A stretch of 64,000 bases of DNA, taken from contig CAJNDS010001780.1 of NCBI GenBank assembly GCA_905221605.1, forward strand, positions 387,736 to 451,735. The letters are read 5' to 3'. The notes under the pieces were generated by a model, which ran no database searches, was not told the DNA's origin, and saw only the letters and a program-made list of their open reading frames with translations. A program made the position numbers and the translations under genes. This DNA comes from Symbiodinium natans. Taxonomy: Eukaryota > Sar > Dinophyceae > Suessiales > Symbiodiniaceae. Within the stretch, counting starts at the first letter, position 1. Every line of letters begins with the position of its first letter. This document shows positions 46,893 through 61,286 of this stretch, piece by piece.

Positions 46893-49262
46893 ATGACACT
46901 AACATTGAACAATACAAATACATTAACAGCAGATAATATTGTTGTAAGTGGAACAGATTTAAGCGACTTATATGCAACAAAAACAGAATTAGGAGACATC
47001 AACACCGCGAATTCTTCAAACATAGCAACAAACACAGCAGACATAGCAGTTTTAAACAGCAAACAACTTCAAAACTTCCATAATATTAGTTCTGTATCAC
47101 ATTTATTGGACACTGAGTATCAAACAAACGCCACCTTAACGAGCACATTTTACAACAAAGCAGAAATAGACACAACCTTTACCAATTACTATACTCAAAC
47201 TCAAATAGATACAAATTTATCAACTAATTACCAGACCAACACACAATTAGGGACAAATTATTATAATAAAACCGAGGTAGATGGATTAATAGCAGGAGCA
47301 GGAGGAGGAGACACTTATACAACAACAGAAGTAGATAATTTACTTGCTTTACGAGTTCCAGTAAGTGATTTTACCAATAGATTTAGTGCCAATCCTATTA
47401 TTGATTGTAGCGCCCCTACCGTTATTCATAGCGGATTAACATTAAATAATTCAACTATAAATATAAGTCCTGTAGCAGGTTTATTGTTTAGCAATCAAAC
47501 AGGAGGTGGTGATAAAGTTTTAGCAGAGTTTAAAAACGCTACGAGTTATATAACTTTGCAAGGAGACAAAATATTTTGTAATAATACATCAGACGATGCC
47601 ATAAAACAATTAGATTTAAACCCTAACGGAGGAGGTTATAAAATGAGTGGTAAAATAGAAACACCAACGGGCGGGTTAGTTGTAGAAAACACAGCAGATG
47701 CTAATTTATCATTTACCGTTAGAAACACCGACAATTATATGACTTTTAATAATGATAGTATTGATTGTTATAATTCAGTTGGTGATACAGGTAGAATTTT
47801 GAATTTAAATGCTAATGCTAATGAATATGTTAAATCACACTCATTATTAGTTGATACAGCGTCAAATACATTAACAGGAGGTTATACATTAGATGTTGTA
47901 GATAGTGCTATTGTTAGACAGAACTTAAAAGTGGAAGGTAATTTAGATTTAACAAATGATTTAAATTTTGATGGAGAAAATGCAAATATTTCTAATAATT
48001 CAGGACTTACACTTTATAAAAATACAACGGATGCCAGTAATGTTTTAACAGTAAAAAATGCACAAGGGTATATAAGATTTAATTCTTTTAATATTAATGC
48101 ATATAATACAAGCAATGACAGTTCTTCATTACTTTTATTGAATACAGCAAACGGTAATGGCGTTTATTGTTTAAGTTTAGGCATCGGAGCAATTCAAGGT
48201 TCAAATAAATTGAATGTATCGGGTGGCAATAGTAATTTTGGTGGAACAGCATCGTTTCAAAGCACATCAACATTTAATGGTGATATTTATGTCAATAATT
48301 CGGGTAGAATATTTCAAAGAGCAGACGTTAATAATTCATTAAATGTAATATCAACAGAAGAGATTAATTTTTCATTGCAATCAAATAGAACAACTGACCC
48401 TACAACAGGAACAATAGCATTACAATTAAATGATACTAACGGAATTACATTAAACAGAGCAGTCGTTAATAATCTTACTTTTAATAGTATTGGTAATATC
48501 GTTGGTGAGGCAGATGTTGTTAGTTGGGGGCGCTTTATGTTTCAAAATAGTAGCGAATTAAAAGAAGTTTTAGACACTCAATACAAGTTATATATCAGAA
48601 ATGGAGACACGGCAGGAGAAATGAATTTAATAATGGGTTTAGAAAGTAGCACACCAGAAATACAATTAACAGACGGAAAAGTAACTTTATTAGGTAATCT
48701 TGAAATAACACACGTTGATGTATCAGGGTCGCAAAGAGTATTAATAAATAATCCCGACACAGATGGATTTATTAGATTAAGTAGTAATAATTTATCCAGA
48801 TTAGATGCCACAAATACAGGCGTTGATGTATATGGTTTTTTCACAACAACTAATAACGCAGATATTGGAGGAAATTTAACCTGTGTTGCTTTGACTGAAA
48901 CATCAGACTCTAAATTAAAGGAGAATGTTAAAGAAGTAAATATTAAGGAGTGTTATAAAGCAGTCAAATATATTAAGCCGAAAACATATAATTTTACTAA
49001 TGACGAAAGCAAAAAAAGTCATATTGGGTTTATAGCAGACGACTTAAAAGATGCTAAAATGCCGAACGAATGGGACAACATCATATATTATAACAATGAT
49101 GGTATGAAGTTATTAGCATATAATAAAACAGCAGTGGTGTTGTGGGGTTGTGTTCAAGAGTTAATGAATGAAGTTGAAGATTTAAAGAAGGAGGTTAGAA
49201 AGTTAAAAGGCGAAGCCTCGCCAAAAGCAAAGGCGAAACCAAAAGCAAAAAGTAAAGATTAA
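46893..49262 (+). CDS. Fibre protein with S74-type chaperone, copy B
   Basis: Same 789 residues as 16833-19202. TCTA box at 46876-46879. Confidence 0.85.
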   Translation: MTLTLNNTNTLTADNIVVSGTDLSDLYATKTELGDINTANSSNIATNTADIAVLNSKQLQNFHNISSVSHLLDTEYQTNATLTSTFYNKAEIDTTFTNYYTQTQIDTNLSTNYQTNTQLGTNYYNKTEVDGLIAGAGGGDTYTTTEVDNLLALRVPVSDFTNRFSANPIIDCSAPTVIHSGLTLNNSTINISPVAGLLFSNQTGGGDKVLAEFKNATSYITLQGDKIFCNNTSDDAIKQLDLNPNGGGYKMSGKIETPTGGLVVENTADANLSFTVRNTDNYMTFNNDSIDCYNSVGDTGRILNLNANANEYVKSHSLLVDTASNTLTGGYTLDVVDSAIVRQNLKVEGNLDLTNDLNFDGENANISNNSGLTLYKNTTDASNVLTVKNAQGYIRFNSFNINAYNTSNDSSSLLLLNTANGNGVYCLSLGIGAIQGSNKLNVSGGNSNFGGTASFQSTSTFNGDIYVNNSGRIFQRADVNNSLNVISTEEINFSLQSNRTTDPTTGTIALQLNDTNGITLNRAVVNNLTFNSIGNIVGEADVVSWGRFMFQNSSELKEVLDTQYKLYIRNGDTAGEMNLIMGLESSTPEIQLTDGKVTLLGNLEITHVDVSGSQRVLINNPDTDGFIRLSSNNLSRLDATNTGVDVYGFFTTTNNADIGGNLTCVALTETSDSKLKENVKEVNIKECYKAVKYIKPKTYNFTNDESKKSHIGFIADDLKDAKMPNEWDNIIYYNNDGMKLLAYNKTAVVLWGCVQELMNEVEDLKKEVRKLKGEASPKAKAKPKAKSKD

Positions 49263-49284
49263 AATCTAAAATAATAATAATATA

Positions 49285-49494
49285 ATGCCTAATCTTGATG
49301 AAACAATTGAGAAGAAATTAGATGAGCAACTACAAAAAATAAAATCGGAATCAATAATACTTAATACTATCCAAGATTTAACCGAAAAGATAGAAAAGTT
49401 AGAGGAGGAGATAGAAAAGTTGAAGAGTAAAAACAAATGTAGCAATTCTGGAAAATGTATGCCGTGTAATTTGTGTAGCTTTTCGTTATTCTGA
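49285..49494 (+). CDS. Coiled-coil Cys-rich protein, copy B
   Basis: Same 69 residues as 19225-19434. Confidence 0.6.
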   Translation: MPNLDETIEKKLDEQLQKIKSESIILNTIQDLTEKIEKLEEEIEKLKSKNKCSNSGKCMPCNLCSFSLF

Positions 49495-49521
49495 TTGTTA
49501 ATATTATTAAAAATAATAATA

Positions 49522-49785
49522 TTAATCATCTGTTTCATTATGTTCAACGGCATTGTTGTTCTGTATTCTTTCCTTTAATCCTTCATACTGTGATTGAGTA
49601 TTTTGATGTTGGCTTTCCTCTTTATATCTTCTATTGGGAAGTGTTTTTATTAGATATTCAAACGGATAAAAAGGATTGAAGTTAATGACAATTTTTATGT
49701 CATCATTTTCTTCAACTCTATCGAGTTTAACACTAGTACAAGAATATAAATATAACATTCCACCACACATTAATAGTGTATCCAT
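49522..49785 (-). CDS. Small protein with hydrophobic N-terminus, copy B
   Basis: Same 87 residues as 19462-19725. Confidence 0.55.
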   Translation of the reverse strand: MDTLLMCGGMLYLYSCTSVKLDRVEENDDIKIVINFNPFYPFEYLIKTLPNRRYKEESQHQNTQSQYEGLKERIQNNNAVEHNETDD

Positions 49786-49815
49786 TACAATTATATAATG
49801 CTGTATATTTAGATA

Positions 49816-50607
49816 TTATTCAATTTCCAATTTAGCATCAAACCGCTTATAAAACATATCATTTACATCAGGTTTCATTAGGTTTATAAATAAAAATGAG
49901 TATGGTTCTTCTGTTGCTATGTTATACACTTCTAATAAAAGTTTCTTTGCTTCGGCAAGGTGTCTAGGGTCTGCTACGGTTGATTTTTTAATTAAGACAG
50001 CGCTTAATTCTTCAACCATCGTTTCAATTTCTTTGTAGTTTCTTAACCTGAAAAAGAATAACTGGCGACTATTGACACGAATGATTGGTGACAAGGCGTT
50101 ACATTTTTGTGTGCTTGTTATGATGTTTATGCTGTTATGACGACCGCGCACATACAACTGATTTAATAAAGGTGAGTTTCTTGAAAATGCTTTTGAATCA
50201 GCGAAGTCATCAACAATTATTAAGATTGAAAATAGTTTTTTGTGGTCGTTCTTCTTCTGATATTCTATGACTTTATGCTGTCTTTTTATTACCGCTTCTA
50301 ATTCTTCGGGAATATATTCATCAAATAGGCATTTTTCTTTTTCTAAATCAACCTTTAAATTATCTTGAATGTATCGTTTTATTGGCAACCAATTACTATC
50401 AACTGAAATTGAAGGAGACCACACGTATATTCTTTCAAAGACATCTCTATAAATGTCCAATATCATAGATTGTAATAGTATGCCTTTGCCACTTCCAGAA
50501 GGGCCAGTTATTATTTGACTAAACGGCAACCTCGGCGCCACTTCGTATTTAGACTGTTTAAAGTCATATTCTTTAACATTTATTGGTTTGACTATCGGTG
50601 TAATCAT
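49816..50607 (-). CDS. A32-like packaging ATPase, copy B
   Basis: Same 263 residues as 19756-20547. TCTA box at 50621-50624. Confidence 0.92.
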   Translation of the reverse strand: MITPIVKPINVKEYDFKQSKYEVAPRLPFSQIITGPSGSGKGILLQSMILDIYRDVFERIYVWSPSISVDSNWLPIKRYIQDNLKVDLEKEKCLFDEYIPEELEAVIKRQHKVIEYQKKNDHKKLFSILIIVDDFADSKAFSRNSPLLNQLYVRGRHNSINIITSTQKCNALSPIIRVNSRQLFFFRLRNYKEIETMVEELSAVLIKKSTVADPRHLAEAKKLLLEVYNIATEEPYSFLFINLMKPDVNDMFYKRFDAKLEIE

Positions 50608-50645
50608 TATTATTAATACATAGAATAATTTATAATTAATAATAT

Positions 50646-50795
50646 ATGAAAGGTTATAATGGTTATTTAGAAGTTATAGATGAGATAGAAAAGATAGAAG
50701 AAATAATAACAGTGCCTAAATACCGCAGGTGTTGCCATAATACATTAGAGTTGCTAAAATCAATAATATTATGTTTAAAATTAAAATCTAAGTAA
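50646..50795 (+). CDS. Very small protein (49 aa), copy B
   Basis: Same as 20586-20735. Confidence 0.4.
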   Translation: MKGYNGYLEVIDEIEKIEEIITVPKYRRCCHNTLELLKSIILCLKLKSK

Positions 50796-50800
50796 TGTGA

Positions 50801-51184
50801 ATGAGCAATAAAGAGGACAAAGGAAATATTAACATTGAAAAAGGAAGTGTTAATTGCAATTTTTGCAGGTGCGGTAAAAAAGTCTTTCATAAAGAAACTA
50901 AAACAACGACTGATAAAGACGGTAATGTTGTCGTTAATCAAGTAGAAGATAGGAGTTCGTGGAGAATTGGAAATGGGCGCGGAGCAACACCTGACGGTAA
51001 TGACGTCTTTAAACAAGACAATCAGTTAGGTAGTGTTGAAATTTGTGACACAGGTTTTGGAATAGGTCGGAAACCTACACCCGAAGAAAACCAAGAAAGG
51101 ATATTTAAATTAGAGACAGATGTAGAAAGAATTGATAAAGATGTTGAACAATTAAAACATAAGAATTTGAATATTATGGATTAA
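50801..51184 (+). CDS. Cys-cluster/coil protein (127 aa), copy B
   Basis: Same protein as 20741-21124. Carries the silent T-to-C change at 50872 in a Cys codon. Confidence 0.6.
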   Translation: MSNKEDKGNINIEKGSVNCNFCRCGKKVFHKETKTTTDKDGNVVVNQVEDRSSWRIGNGRGATPDGNDVFKQDNQLGSVEICDTGFGIGRKPTPEENQERIFKLETDVERIDKDVEQLKHKNLNIMD

Positions 51185-51470
51185 TATCTAAAAAATAATA
51201 TCTATATAATATTGACAGTGTATAGTTTTGAAGTCCCAGACATTGATTGAAACAAGAAGAGAAACCCCCGATTGTGCCCATTGCTCCGAAAATCGTGTGA
51301 GACACAGCACCGTGAATGAACGCACGAAAGGGGAGAGTAGTGCGCTACATTTACATAATTAATACTACATAAGATAGTATTGTTAATTAGTTTGAAAGTT
51401 TTCATAATAATTTTATTATGAAAAATTTTATTATAAGAATTTTAATATAAAATTTCCTATTTTAAGGTAT
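51185..51470. other. Gene-free block with GC-richer core, copy B
   Basis: Same as 21125-21410, including the candidate stems and the AT palindrome (51399-51424). Confidence 0.35.
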
Positions 51471-51743
51471 ATGATACAAGAGGTTGATTTTGAAGAGGAA
51501 CATAAACCATCAAAGTTTCAAAAAATCTTGGAAAGGTTGAATACCATTGATGAAAGGTTAAAGGTAATTGAAGAAAAACAAAAACCTATTGTTAGAACAC
51601 CTATTGATAAAAATGCTTCGTATGACAACAGGAAAGGAACATATTTAAATAAATTGAATAATGCAGAGATACTTTATCCCAAAAAAAGCACACTTGACTA
51701 TTACGAAATAAAATATGACGAAGGCACTAAAACATATTCATAG
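51471..51743 (+). CDS. Unknown 90-aa protein, copy B
   Basis: Same as 21411-21683. Confidence 0.6.
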   Translation: MIQEVDFEEEHKPSKFQKILERLNTIDERLKVIEEKQKPIVRTPIDKNASYDNRKGTYLNKLNNAEILYPKKSTLDYYEIKYDEGTKTYS

Positions 51744-51790
51744 AAAAACATTTAAACAGTATTTAACATTAAATAACATTATAAAACATT

Positions 51791-52438
51791 ATGCCTGACG
51801 AAACAAACGACAATAAATACAAGAACGGTAAAATTTATTGTATAAGAAACACAATAAATGATTTAATCTATATTGGAAGCACCTACCAGAAACTTTCACA
51901 ACGAATGACAAACCACAGAAACAACAGCAGAGCCTCCAAAAACCAAAATATGAAACTATACAAAGCAATGAAAGAATTAGGTAAAGAGAACTTTTATATT
52001 CAACTGCTTGAAAATTACCCGTGTGAAAATGTTGAACAATTAAGAAAACGAGAAACAGAATTAATGTTAGAATATAAAGCAGATTTAAACAAGAACCGAA
52101 ACGGAAGAACTAATTATGAACGAAACAAAGAGTATCAACAAACCCACGAAGAAGAATTAAAACAATATGGAAAAAACTACCGTGAAACACATAAAGAAGA
52201 AATAAAGCAAAAGAAGCACGAGGACTATGTAAAACATAGAGAGAAGCGACTACAACAGGTCAAGGCAAATTATCAAGCAAATAGAGAAGCAAGAGAAGAA
52301 CGAAGAAAACAACATTATGAAGAGAATAAAGAAACAATTTTAGCAAGAAAGAAGGAAAGATATGAAGAGAGAAAAAACGAAATCAATGCAAACCGCCGTG
52401 AAAAGAACAGGTTGAAGAGACTGGAAAGCAACCAATAA
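51791..52438 (+). CDS. GIY-YIG endonuclease 4, copy B
   Basis: Same 215 residues as 21731-22378. Hairpin follows at 52446-52479. Confidence 0.87.
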   Translation: MPDETNDNKYKNGKIYCIRNTINDLIYIGSTYQKLSQRMTNHRNNSRASKNQNMKLYKAMKELGKENFYIQLLENYPCENVEQLRKRETELMLEYKADLNKNRNGRTNYERNKEYQQTHEEELKQYGKNYRETHKEEIKQKKHEDYVKHREKRLQQVKANYQANREAREERRKQHYEENKETILARKKERYEERKNEINANRREKNRLKRLESNQ

Positions 52439-52485
52439 TTCCTTAATATGATTTTATTAAAAGATTAATAAAATCATATGAAGAG

Positions 52486-53262
52486 GCCACAAGTAGGTTC
52501 ATAATTTATTCATCGGGGAGTTCTTTGGTAGTTTTGGTATAGGGGTATTCGTTTGAGGTGGCGAGGTGGTACATAGATGATTTGTGGTAAAGCGTCTGGA
52601 CTTAAAGACAAGTCAAGAATATATTATGAGATTATGAGTTTTCGCAACTGTCGGTATTGTCATAAAGAATATCCTATGGAGATGCTTGTTATTGTAAAGC
52701 GTGGATGCCCACAATGTCCCGAATGCACACCAGAGGTAAGAATTGCAAGAACAAAGGAAAAGGATAGAATTAGACGAGAAAACAACCGAGAACGAGAACG
52801 TGAAAGATGGAGAACATATTATGCTGAACATCGTGAAGAAATCCGCGCAAGGAAAAACGAATACAACAAAACATATAATCAAATTGAACTTACCTGTGAT
52901 GTATGCGAATGCCAAGTTAGAAAATGTAATTGGTCAAGGCATAGTAAAACGCAAAAGCATGATGATAATCTGGAATGTAAGAGGAAAGAAGAAGAAAAGA
53001 TGAGCAAGATGAATGAAGAGGAATTGGATGAGTATATCAAGATTAAGAAATTGAAGAAGATATGGAAGACAGTTAGATTATAAATGATTTAGGTTATTCA
53101 TTTTATAGATTGACAACCTAATTCATTTTTTGTTCATTGGAAAATTATTTGTGGTAAAATGTGTGGTAATGTGGGGTTTGTATCAGGTGGCAAAGTGGTA
53201 AATGAAAATGTGCGAAAATGGCCAAATCGGAGCAACGAACCTACTTATGGCTGTTGCTGGCT
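52486..53262 (-). repeat. Right terminal inverted repeat, copy B
   Basis: Matches 22426-23202 with one substitution seen (52960). At that site it agrees with the left TIR of copy A, not with the right TIR of copy A. Confidence 0.92.
52577..53083 (+). CDS. TIR-encoded zinc-finger protein, right, copy B
   Basis: Same protein as the left-end gene of copy A (Asp at residue 129). Confidence 0.7.
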   Translation: MICGKASGLKDKSRIYYEIMSFRNCRYCHKEYPMEMLVIVKRGCPQCPECTPEVRIARTKEKDRIRRENNRERERERWRTYYAEHREEIRARKNEYNKTYNQIELTCDVCECQVRKCNWSRHSKTQKHDDNLECKRKEEEKMSKMNEEELDEYIKIKKLKKIWKTVRL

Positions 53263-56200
53263 ATAAACCCTCTAAAACCCTGCAAACCCTATAAACCCTA
53301 AAAGCCCTATAATCCCCATAAACCCCATAAACCCTATAAGCCCTATAGACCCTGACCCTAAACCCTATAAACCCAAACTTCTATAAACCCAAGGGTTTAG
53401 GGTTTAGGGTTTAGGGTTTCGGGTTTAGGGTTTAGGGTTTAGGGTTTAGGGTTTAGGGACTTGGTTGGAGCCCCGGGCTGACTTTGCTGACGAGGCCCTG
53501 GCATTAGTCAGGAGGCCACTTCCCTAAGGGTCCATGTACCTAATTAGGGAGTACTTGGGCCCCAAAGTCCCTATATAGCAGGTACTTAAAGGCCCAAGTA
53601 CTCCCTATTTGGGTACATGGACCCTTAGGGCTTCGCAAGCCCAAAAAATTTGAGAGCCTTCATCCTTCTGTTCCAAGCATAGCCCTAAACCCGAATCCCT
53701 AAACCCTAAACCCTATAAACCTATACCTAAACCCTACAGGGTTTCGAGTCATATGCCTTCCTTCGCAGATAAGAGTGTCCAGTATGTAGCGTTCCTCCGC
53801 GGACAGGTGTTGGGCTCCCTAGGGACACAAGCGACCCTAAACCTAAACCCTAAACCCTAAACCCTAAACCCTACTAGGAACCGGAGCAGGCCCTTATTTC
53901 CTTTTTCTAAGGTTGGGGTTCCCTTATCATCCCCTTAAAACCAAACATGGAACCCTTTTTATTCCTAGGTTACTCCTGGGTCTAGAGTATATTTGCAGGG
54001 GCCTCCTCATTATTCTGTAATCTGCACGGGCTAGTCGTAAAACCAGTAGAAGTATGTTAAATTTCTAGCCGGCGCGCATTATTTTTTTAGGAAATCTAAA
54101 AATTTGGAAGTTGCCCCAGATTCATGTGTTTTTAGCATTAACAGTTCTGGTTATCAATAAAAAATAGTTCTATACATCTTTAAGAACTTAGCATTTCTTG
54201 TTGGACTGGAAATCGCTTCTCATAGAGTTATTTTCCGATATGAACCCTAAACCGCACCAGTTGGGATGTTCCCCCTTAGACCAACAGTCCTTAACAGGGA
54301 TTATCATACCCCCTATTATAATCCTTATTAAGGTCTGTTAGCATAAGGGGGAACATCCCAACCCTAAACCTACCATAGGGGTCGGAATAATTACGAATAG
54401 TATTCCCTTGGGGCCCCTTTGCAATTGTACTATAATAACCCCCAAAATTCCCTATTCTAATTATTCAGGACCCTAAACCAACACCCTGAACCCTGAACCC
54501 TAAGCCCTACACCCTAAACCCTAAACCCTAAACCCTAAACCCTAAACCCTAAACCCCGCACCAGGCTCTATCCAGCAGCTGCAGGACAGTGAGGCGAAGC
54601 CACATTCACCGAAGCAACTCGGCCGTTTTGGAACTGTTTGTTTAAGATCTTTAGGGTTTAGGGTTTAGGTTTAGGGTTTTGGGTTTAGGGTTTAGGGTTT
54701 AGGGTTTAGGGTGTAGGATCAGAAGTCGCTAAGATTCTACCCTAAACTCTAGATCACAAACCACGTGTTTACGGTGTTTGGAGAGTAGCTTGGGATGTTC
54801 CCCCTTATACTAGCAGTCCTTAATGGGGAGTATAAGCTCTATTAGCATAAGGGGGAACATCCCAAAGAATAGCAGTTGAGGAAGGTCGTTGGGGAGATAC
54901 TGGGCGATTTCTTCCTGGCCTACGAGGCCGACGACGACGCAGGGCTTTTGGGATTTTAGGTTTCTGTGGGAGGGGGGGGTGGGGGGGCTCATGTTCCCTG
55001 AGCCCTAAACCCTAAACCCTAAACCCTCCTAAACCCTAAACCCTAAACTCCAACAGTGTTTCGGATTTTGGAGTTTAGGGTGCAGAATAGGGGCCCGCAA
55101 AGCAGGAAATGCAGGACGCCTGGCTAGCGTGCTCATTGAAAAATCTAAGGGTGCCAACCGCGTTTAGGGTTTAGGGTTTTAGGGTTTATGTAGGGGTTGC
55201 GGGTTAGGGGTTAGGGGTTCCCCTAAAATCCACGAATGCAATTGGACGGCCTTGAAGCTGAACCCTAACTCTTCTGCGATTGCCTTGTCATAGGGTTTGG
55301 CTCTGGGCTTTATCGAAGGGTAGTTTCATGGGCCCTTAATACGGTCCCTAAACTTCTTTCAATCTGATGCATGGGGCCCTTAATTTGTATAGGGTATATA
55401 AGGGGTATATTAGGGGGCCCCCCTTCTTGAGGGCCTATATTAAGGGCCCATGGAACTACCCTAAGAGGGGGTTTAGGGTTTAGGGTTTAGGGTTTAGGGT
55501 TTAGGGCCTGGGAACGCGCTGGAGGCACAGACAGGTCCATCAGCATCGATGTCATGGTCGTGTGGAACGGACATGAATTCGTCGGCGAGAAGGGTTTGTT
55601 CCTCGACCCCAACCCTAAACCCTAAAAGCTAACCCCCTAAACCCTAAACCCTAAACCCTAAACCCTAAACCCAAAACCCAACAACACTGAGTATTATCGT
55701 CGACGTGCTCACGCAGCCCAGGGGCACTGGTCGTTCATGGGCCCTTGTGTGGTTTATAGGGTTCAGGGTTTGGGGTTACTCTAAGCCCTATAAACCCTAA
55801 ACTCCCCAACTGTCAGCCCCCAACCCCATGGACACCTGCAAAGCACCTCTGCGCTTTGCACTTAGGACGCTCCCCTGCTTGGTAGCCCAGTGGTGGTAAC
55901 TTTGCTTTAAAAAGTAACCAACCCCAAAAAGGGCGCCCTTATTATAACATGGTTACCGGGCTGCCAAGCCTGTGCACAGGAGTTGCAAACAATAGATGGC
56001 CAGAAATTGCAACACACCCGTTTGCACATCCGTTGCAGGGCCGCTACTTACCGAATCCGGATTCTGATCCAAACCATAGACCCCTAAGCCTCTAAACCAA
56101 ACCCTAAACCCCTAACCCCTAAACCCTACTGTAAACCCCCAAAACCCAAAATCTGTGACGGTTTGTCTGCACCCCATCATCAGGAGGCGTTGGCATTTAT

Positions 56201-58966
56201 CGCAGCCGTTGGCTTCTCGATTCTTGCGCCTCGGCGTTTCATCTCCAGATCCGGTTTAGGGTTTAGGGTTTCAATTTAGGGTTAGGGTTTAGGGGTTAGG
56301 GGTTTAGGGTTTGGGGTTTGGGGTTTGTGGTTTTTGTGTTGGGTTTAGGGTTGAGGGTTGAGGGTTGAGGGTTGAGGGTTCAGGGTTTAGGGTTTAGGGT
56401 TTAGGGTTTAGGGTTTAGGGTTTAGGGTTTAGGGTTTAGGTTGAGGGTTCAGGAAACCATGTAAAGGCTGCTCATCATGCCGCACCCGCAGCGCGATGGG
56501 GTTGACGCCTCCGATGTTCTGCCTTCCTTTGGTTGAAGAGAAACTTCTGTCCCAAAACTCCCTAAACCCTAAACCCTTGCCCTAAACCCAAAATCCCCTA
56601 TTCGCCCCAAAAGGCTATGCCTGTAAGCCCTAGACTCGTTCTCTCTTCTGGCAGGTCTTTCGTCCCATAAAGCCATGTACCAGAACCGCAAATGGGCCCC
56701 AAACCCTAAACCCCTAAACCGCACGGTTTGGTTTAGGGTTTAGGGCCAGGGTTTCGGGTTTAGGGTTTAGGGTTTAGGGTTTAGGGTTTAGGGCCAGGGT
56801 TTCGGGTTTAGGGTTTTGGCTTTGGGGTCTTGGGGGGCTTAAGACCTCCTAAAACTCCTCAACCGTAAACCCTAAGCCGAACCACAAGCCCTGCAGACCT
56901 AGAACCCCTACACCCTAAACTCTAAACCCTAAACCCTAAACCCTAAACCCCTCCTTGGCTCCCTGTAAACTTTTCGGGCCAGGAGCTCCCGAAGTGGAGG
57001 CCAAAGCTACACAACCACCGGGTGTAGGGCTTCGACTTTCGGATTAGGGTTGTTTTGGGTTTACGGTTCAGAGTTTGGGGGGGGGGGGGGGTCAGGGTGG
57101 AGAGTTTTGGGTTTAGGGGTTAGAGTTTCGGTGTAGGGTCGAGAGTTTGGGGCTTAGGGCTTCTCCAAAAGCATACCTGCTCTATGGCCTTCAGGCCCCA
57201 AGAAACCGATGGCCACACCGCCCAGACGAAAAATCGTCTAAGCTCTATAACAAATTATTTCCCGAACTCTGAACTAAGTCCTTGTCCCGGAAACCCCGTA
57301 GGATTTAGGTTCACGGGTTTTCCTGCACCCTAAGAGGAACCCTAAACCCTAAACCCTAAACTCTAAACCCTGAACCCTAAACCCTAAACCCTAAACCCTT
57401 ACGTAGCCAGAGGCCTGCGCCTGCTTTGGGGCCGCCAGATTCCTCGTACCTGAGCGCGAGATTCGCGAGGCGTGGCGCTAAGGGTCCCACCTCAGGGCTT
57501 TTGCCACTCTGAAGCCTAAACCCTGCATAACCCTAAGCCCTAAACCCTAAACCCTAAACCCTAAACCCCTGTTTGTTGGGCTTTGGGGGGAGCCTACGGG
57601 TTGAGGGTTGTGGTGGCTTAGAAACATCCCATCGCAGCTGCCACAGTGCCCTAAATGCTGACGAAATAAGAAATCCGCTTGACCATATGTGTGTGTGAGA
57701 GAGGCTTAGGGTAGTTTAGGGTTTAGGGGTGTATGGTGTTGGAGTGGCGCGGGCCAAGTTTACTCCTGAACCCTAAACCCTAAACCCTAAACCCCAAACC
57801 CCTAACCCTAAAATGGTTTTAGGGCTTATCGGGTTCTCACAGGACTTCGCGTTGATTTCGTCCCAAAGCAGGCGCCCTTCCTCGAGTCGGCTGAGGCGGT
57901 TGAGGATGGCATGGCGCCCGAGTAGCCGCAGCATGTGCTCAGAACTGGCCATCCTCCTGGTATCCCTAAACCCTAAACCCTAAACCCTAAACCCTAAACC
58001 CTAAACCCCTGGTCTCCCCGAGCTTCCGGAGACTGTTTGAAGGGTGCTGTTCATGGCACATCAGGGCACTTACTTCCTAACTCACTAGCGGTGTAAATGT
58101 GGTTAATGTGGCTATAAGACATATTGGGGCAGCCAACATAAGGCCAGGTAGGATGGGGGGGGCCATAACAAGCAGGGTTACAACCTTACAACAGCATAAC
58201 CTTTATGAGCTGAGCCTCACAAGCATCTGACAACCTTACAACTTCACAACAATCCTAAACCCTGAACCCTCCAAACCCTACAAACCCAACAACCCGTATA
58301 GACCATATAAACCCTATAACCCCTATACAGCCTATAAACCCTAAACCCTTACCATAAGAACCACAGTTCTCCGGTGGCCGACAAAAACAGCGGGTCTTAG
58401 GTCCGAGGGACGTACAGTAGACTCTCAGTCCTCTTAGTCTGGGTTCTCCCACACCATGCTATGCAGGCTGTTACGTGCATTTAGCGTTTAAGGGGTTTCG
58501 GGTTAAGCTCTCAACCCTAATTAAACCCGAACTCTGGGGGAAACTTTTCAGGGTTCAGGGTTTAGGGTTTAGGGTTCCGGGCCAGGGAGTTCGGTTCTGG
58601 GCCGGTCCATGTACAGCGAATTCGCGCAGCGCTACCCGAAAGGGTGCAGTGGTGACCTTTGTAGGGTTCAGGGTTGAGGGTTTAGGGCTTATAGTGGGTT
58701 TTCTCTTCAACCTTGCCTGGCCCCCACAGGTATGTAAAGAAGAACACCCCCCGAACCCATCAAAGGACATGTTTTTTGTTCAAATGTTGGGGGTGCGGTA
58801 AACCCCCAAACGATAGGCTCCAGGTCGCACAGTAATTGGGCGTGATACGATATGATGTGTATGCTTTGGAGCCCTGGGGTTAAGTTGTTCAATCCCAAAG
58901 CCCCGACCCTTATAACCTATACTTGAAGCCTGGTGATAACACACTACACTTTAAGTTTTTTTGTGT
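53263..58966. other. Host flank right of copy B, repeat of 23203-28900
   Basis: Contains the same telomere-type arrays and hairpin elements (53522-53630, 54261-54361, 54790-54865, 55317-55462, 55877-55969). No gene recognised. Confidence 0.75.

Positions 58967-61286
<2,320 letters not shown>

Larger units (their letters stand above)
31957..53262. mobile_element. Endogenous polinton-like virus, copy B
   Basis: Same size and gene order as copy A, shifted by 30060. The TCTA boxes and hairpins listed for copy A all recur at that offset. Differences seen: eight substitutions in the outer ~430 bp of the left TIR, one silent change at 50872, and one in the right TIR gene (52960). The left junction reads GTAAC-AGCA in place of ATAAA-AGCC, so no matching target duplication is present. 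The same three damaged genes occur. Confidence 0.93.
31957..58966 (+). repeat. 27-kb direct repeat of 1897-28900
   Basis: Copy B plus 5.7 kb of right flank repeats copy A plus its right flank in the same orientation. The offset is 30060 up to the poly-G at about 27017/57077 and 30066 after it. I saw about a dozen differences in 27 kb, most of them in the first 430 bp. Confidence 0.95.

Noticed and set aside
1897-58966. Two independent viral insertions
   Set aside because: The two copies share 5.7 kb of the same host DNA on the right and the same gene lesions, so they are not separate integration events in their present form.
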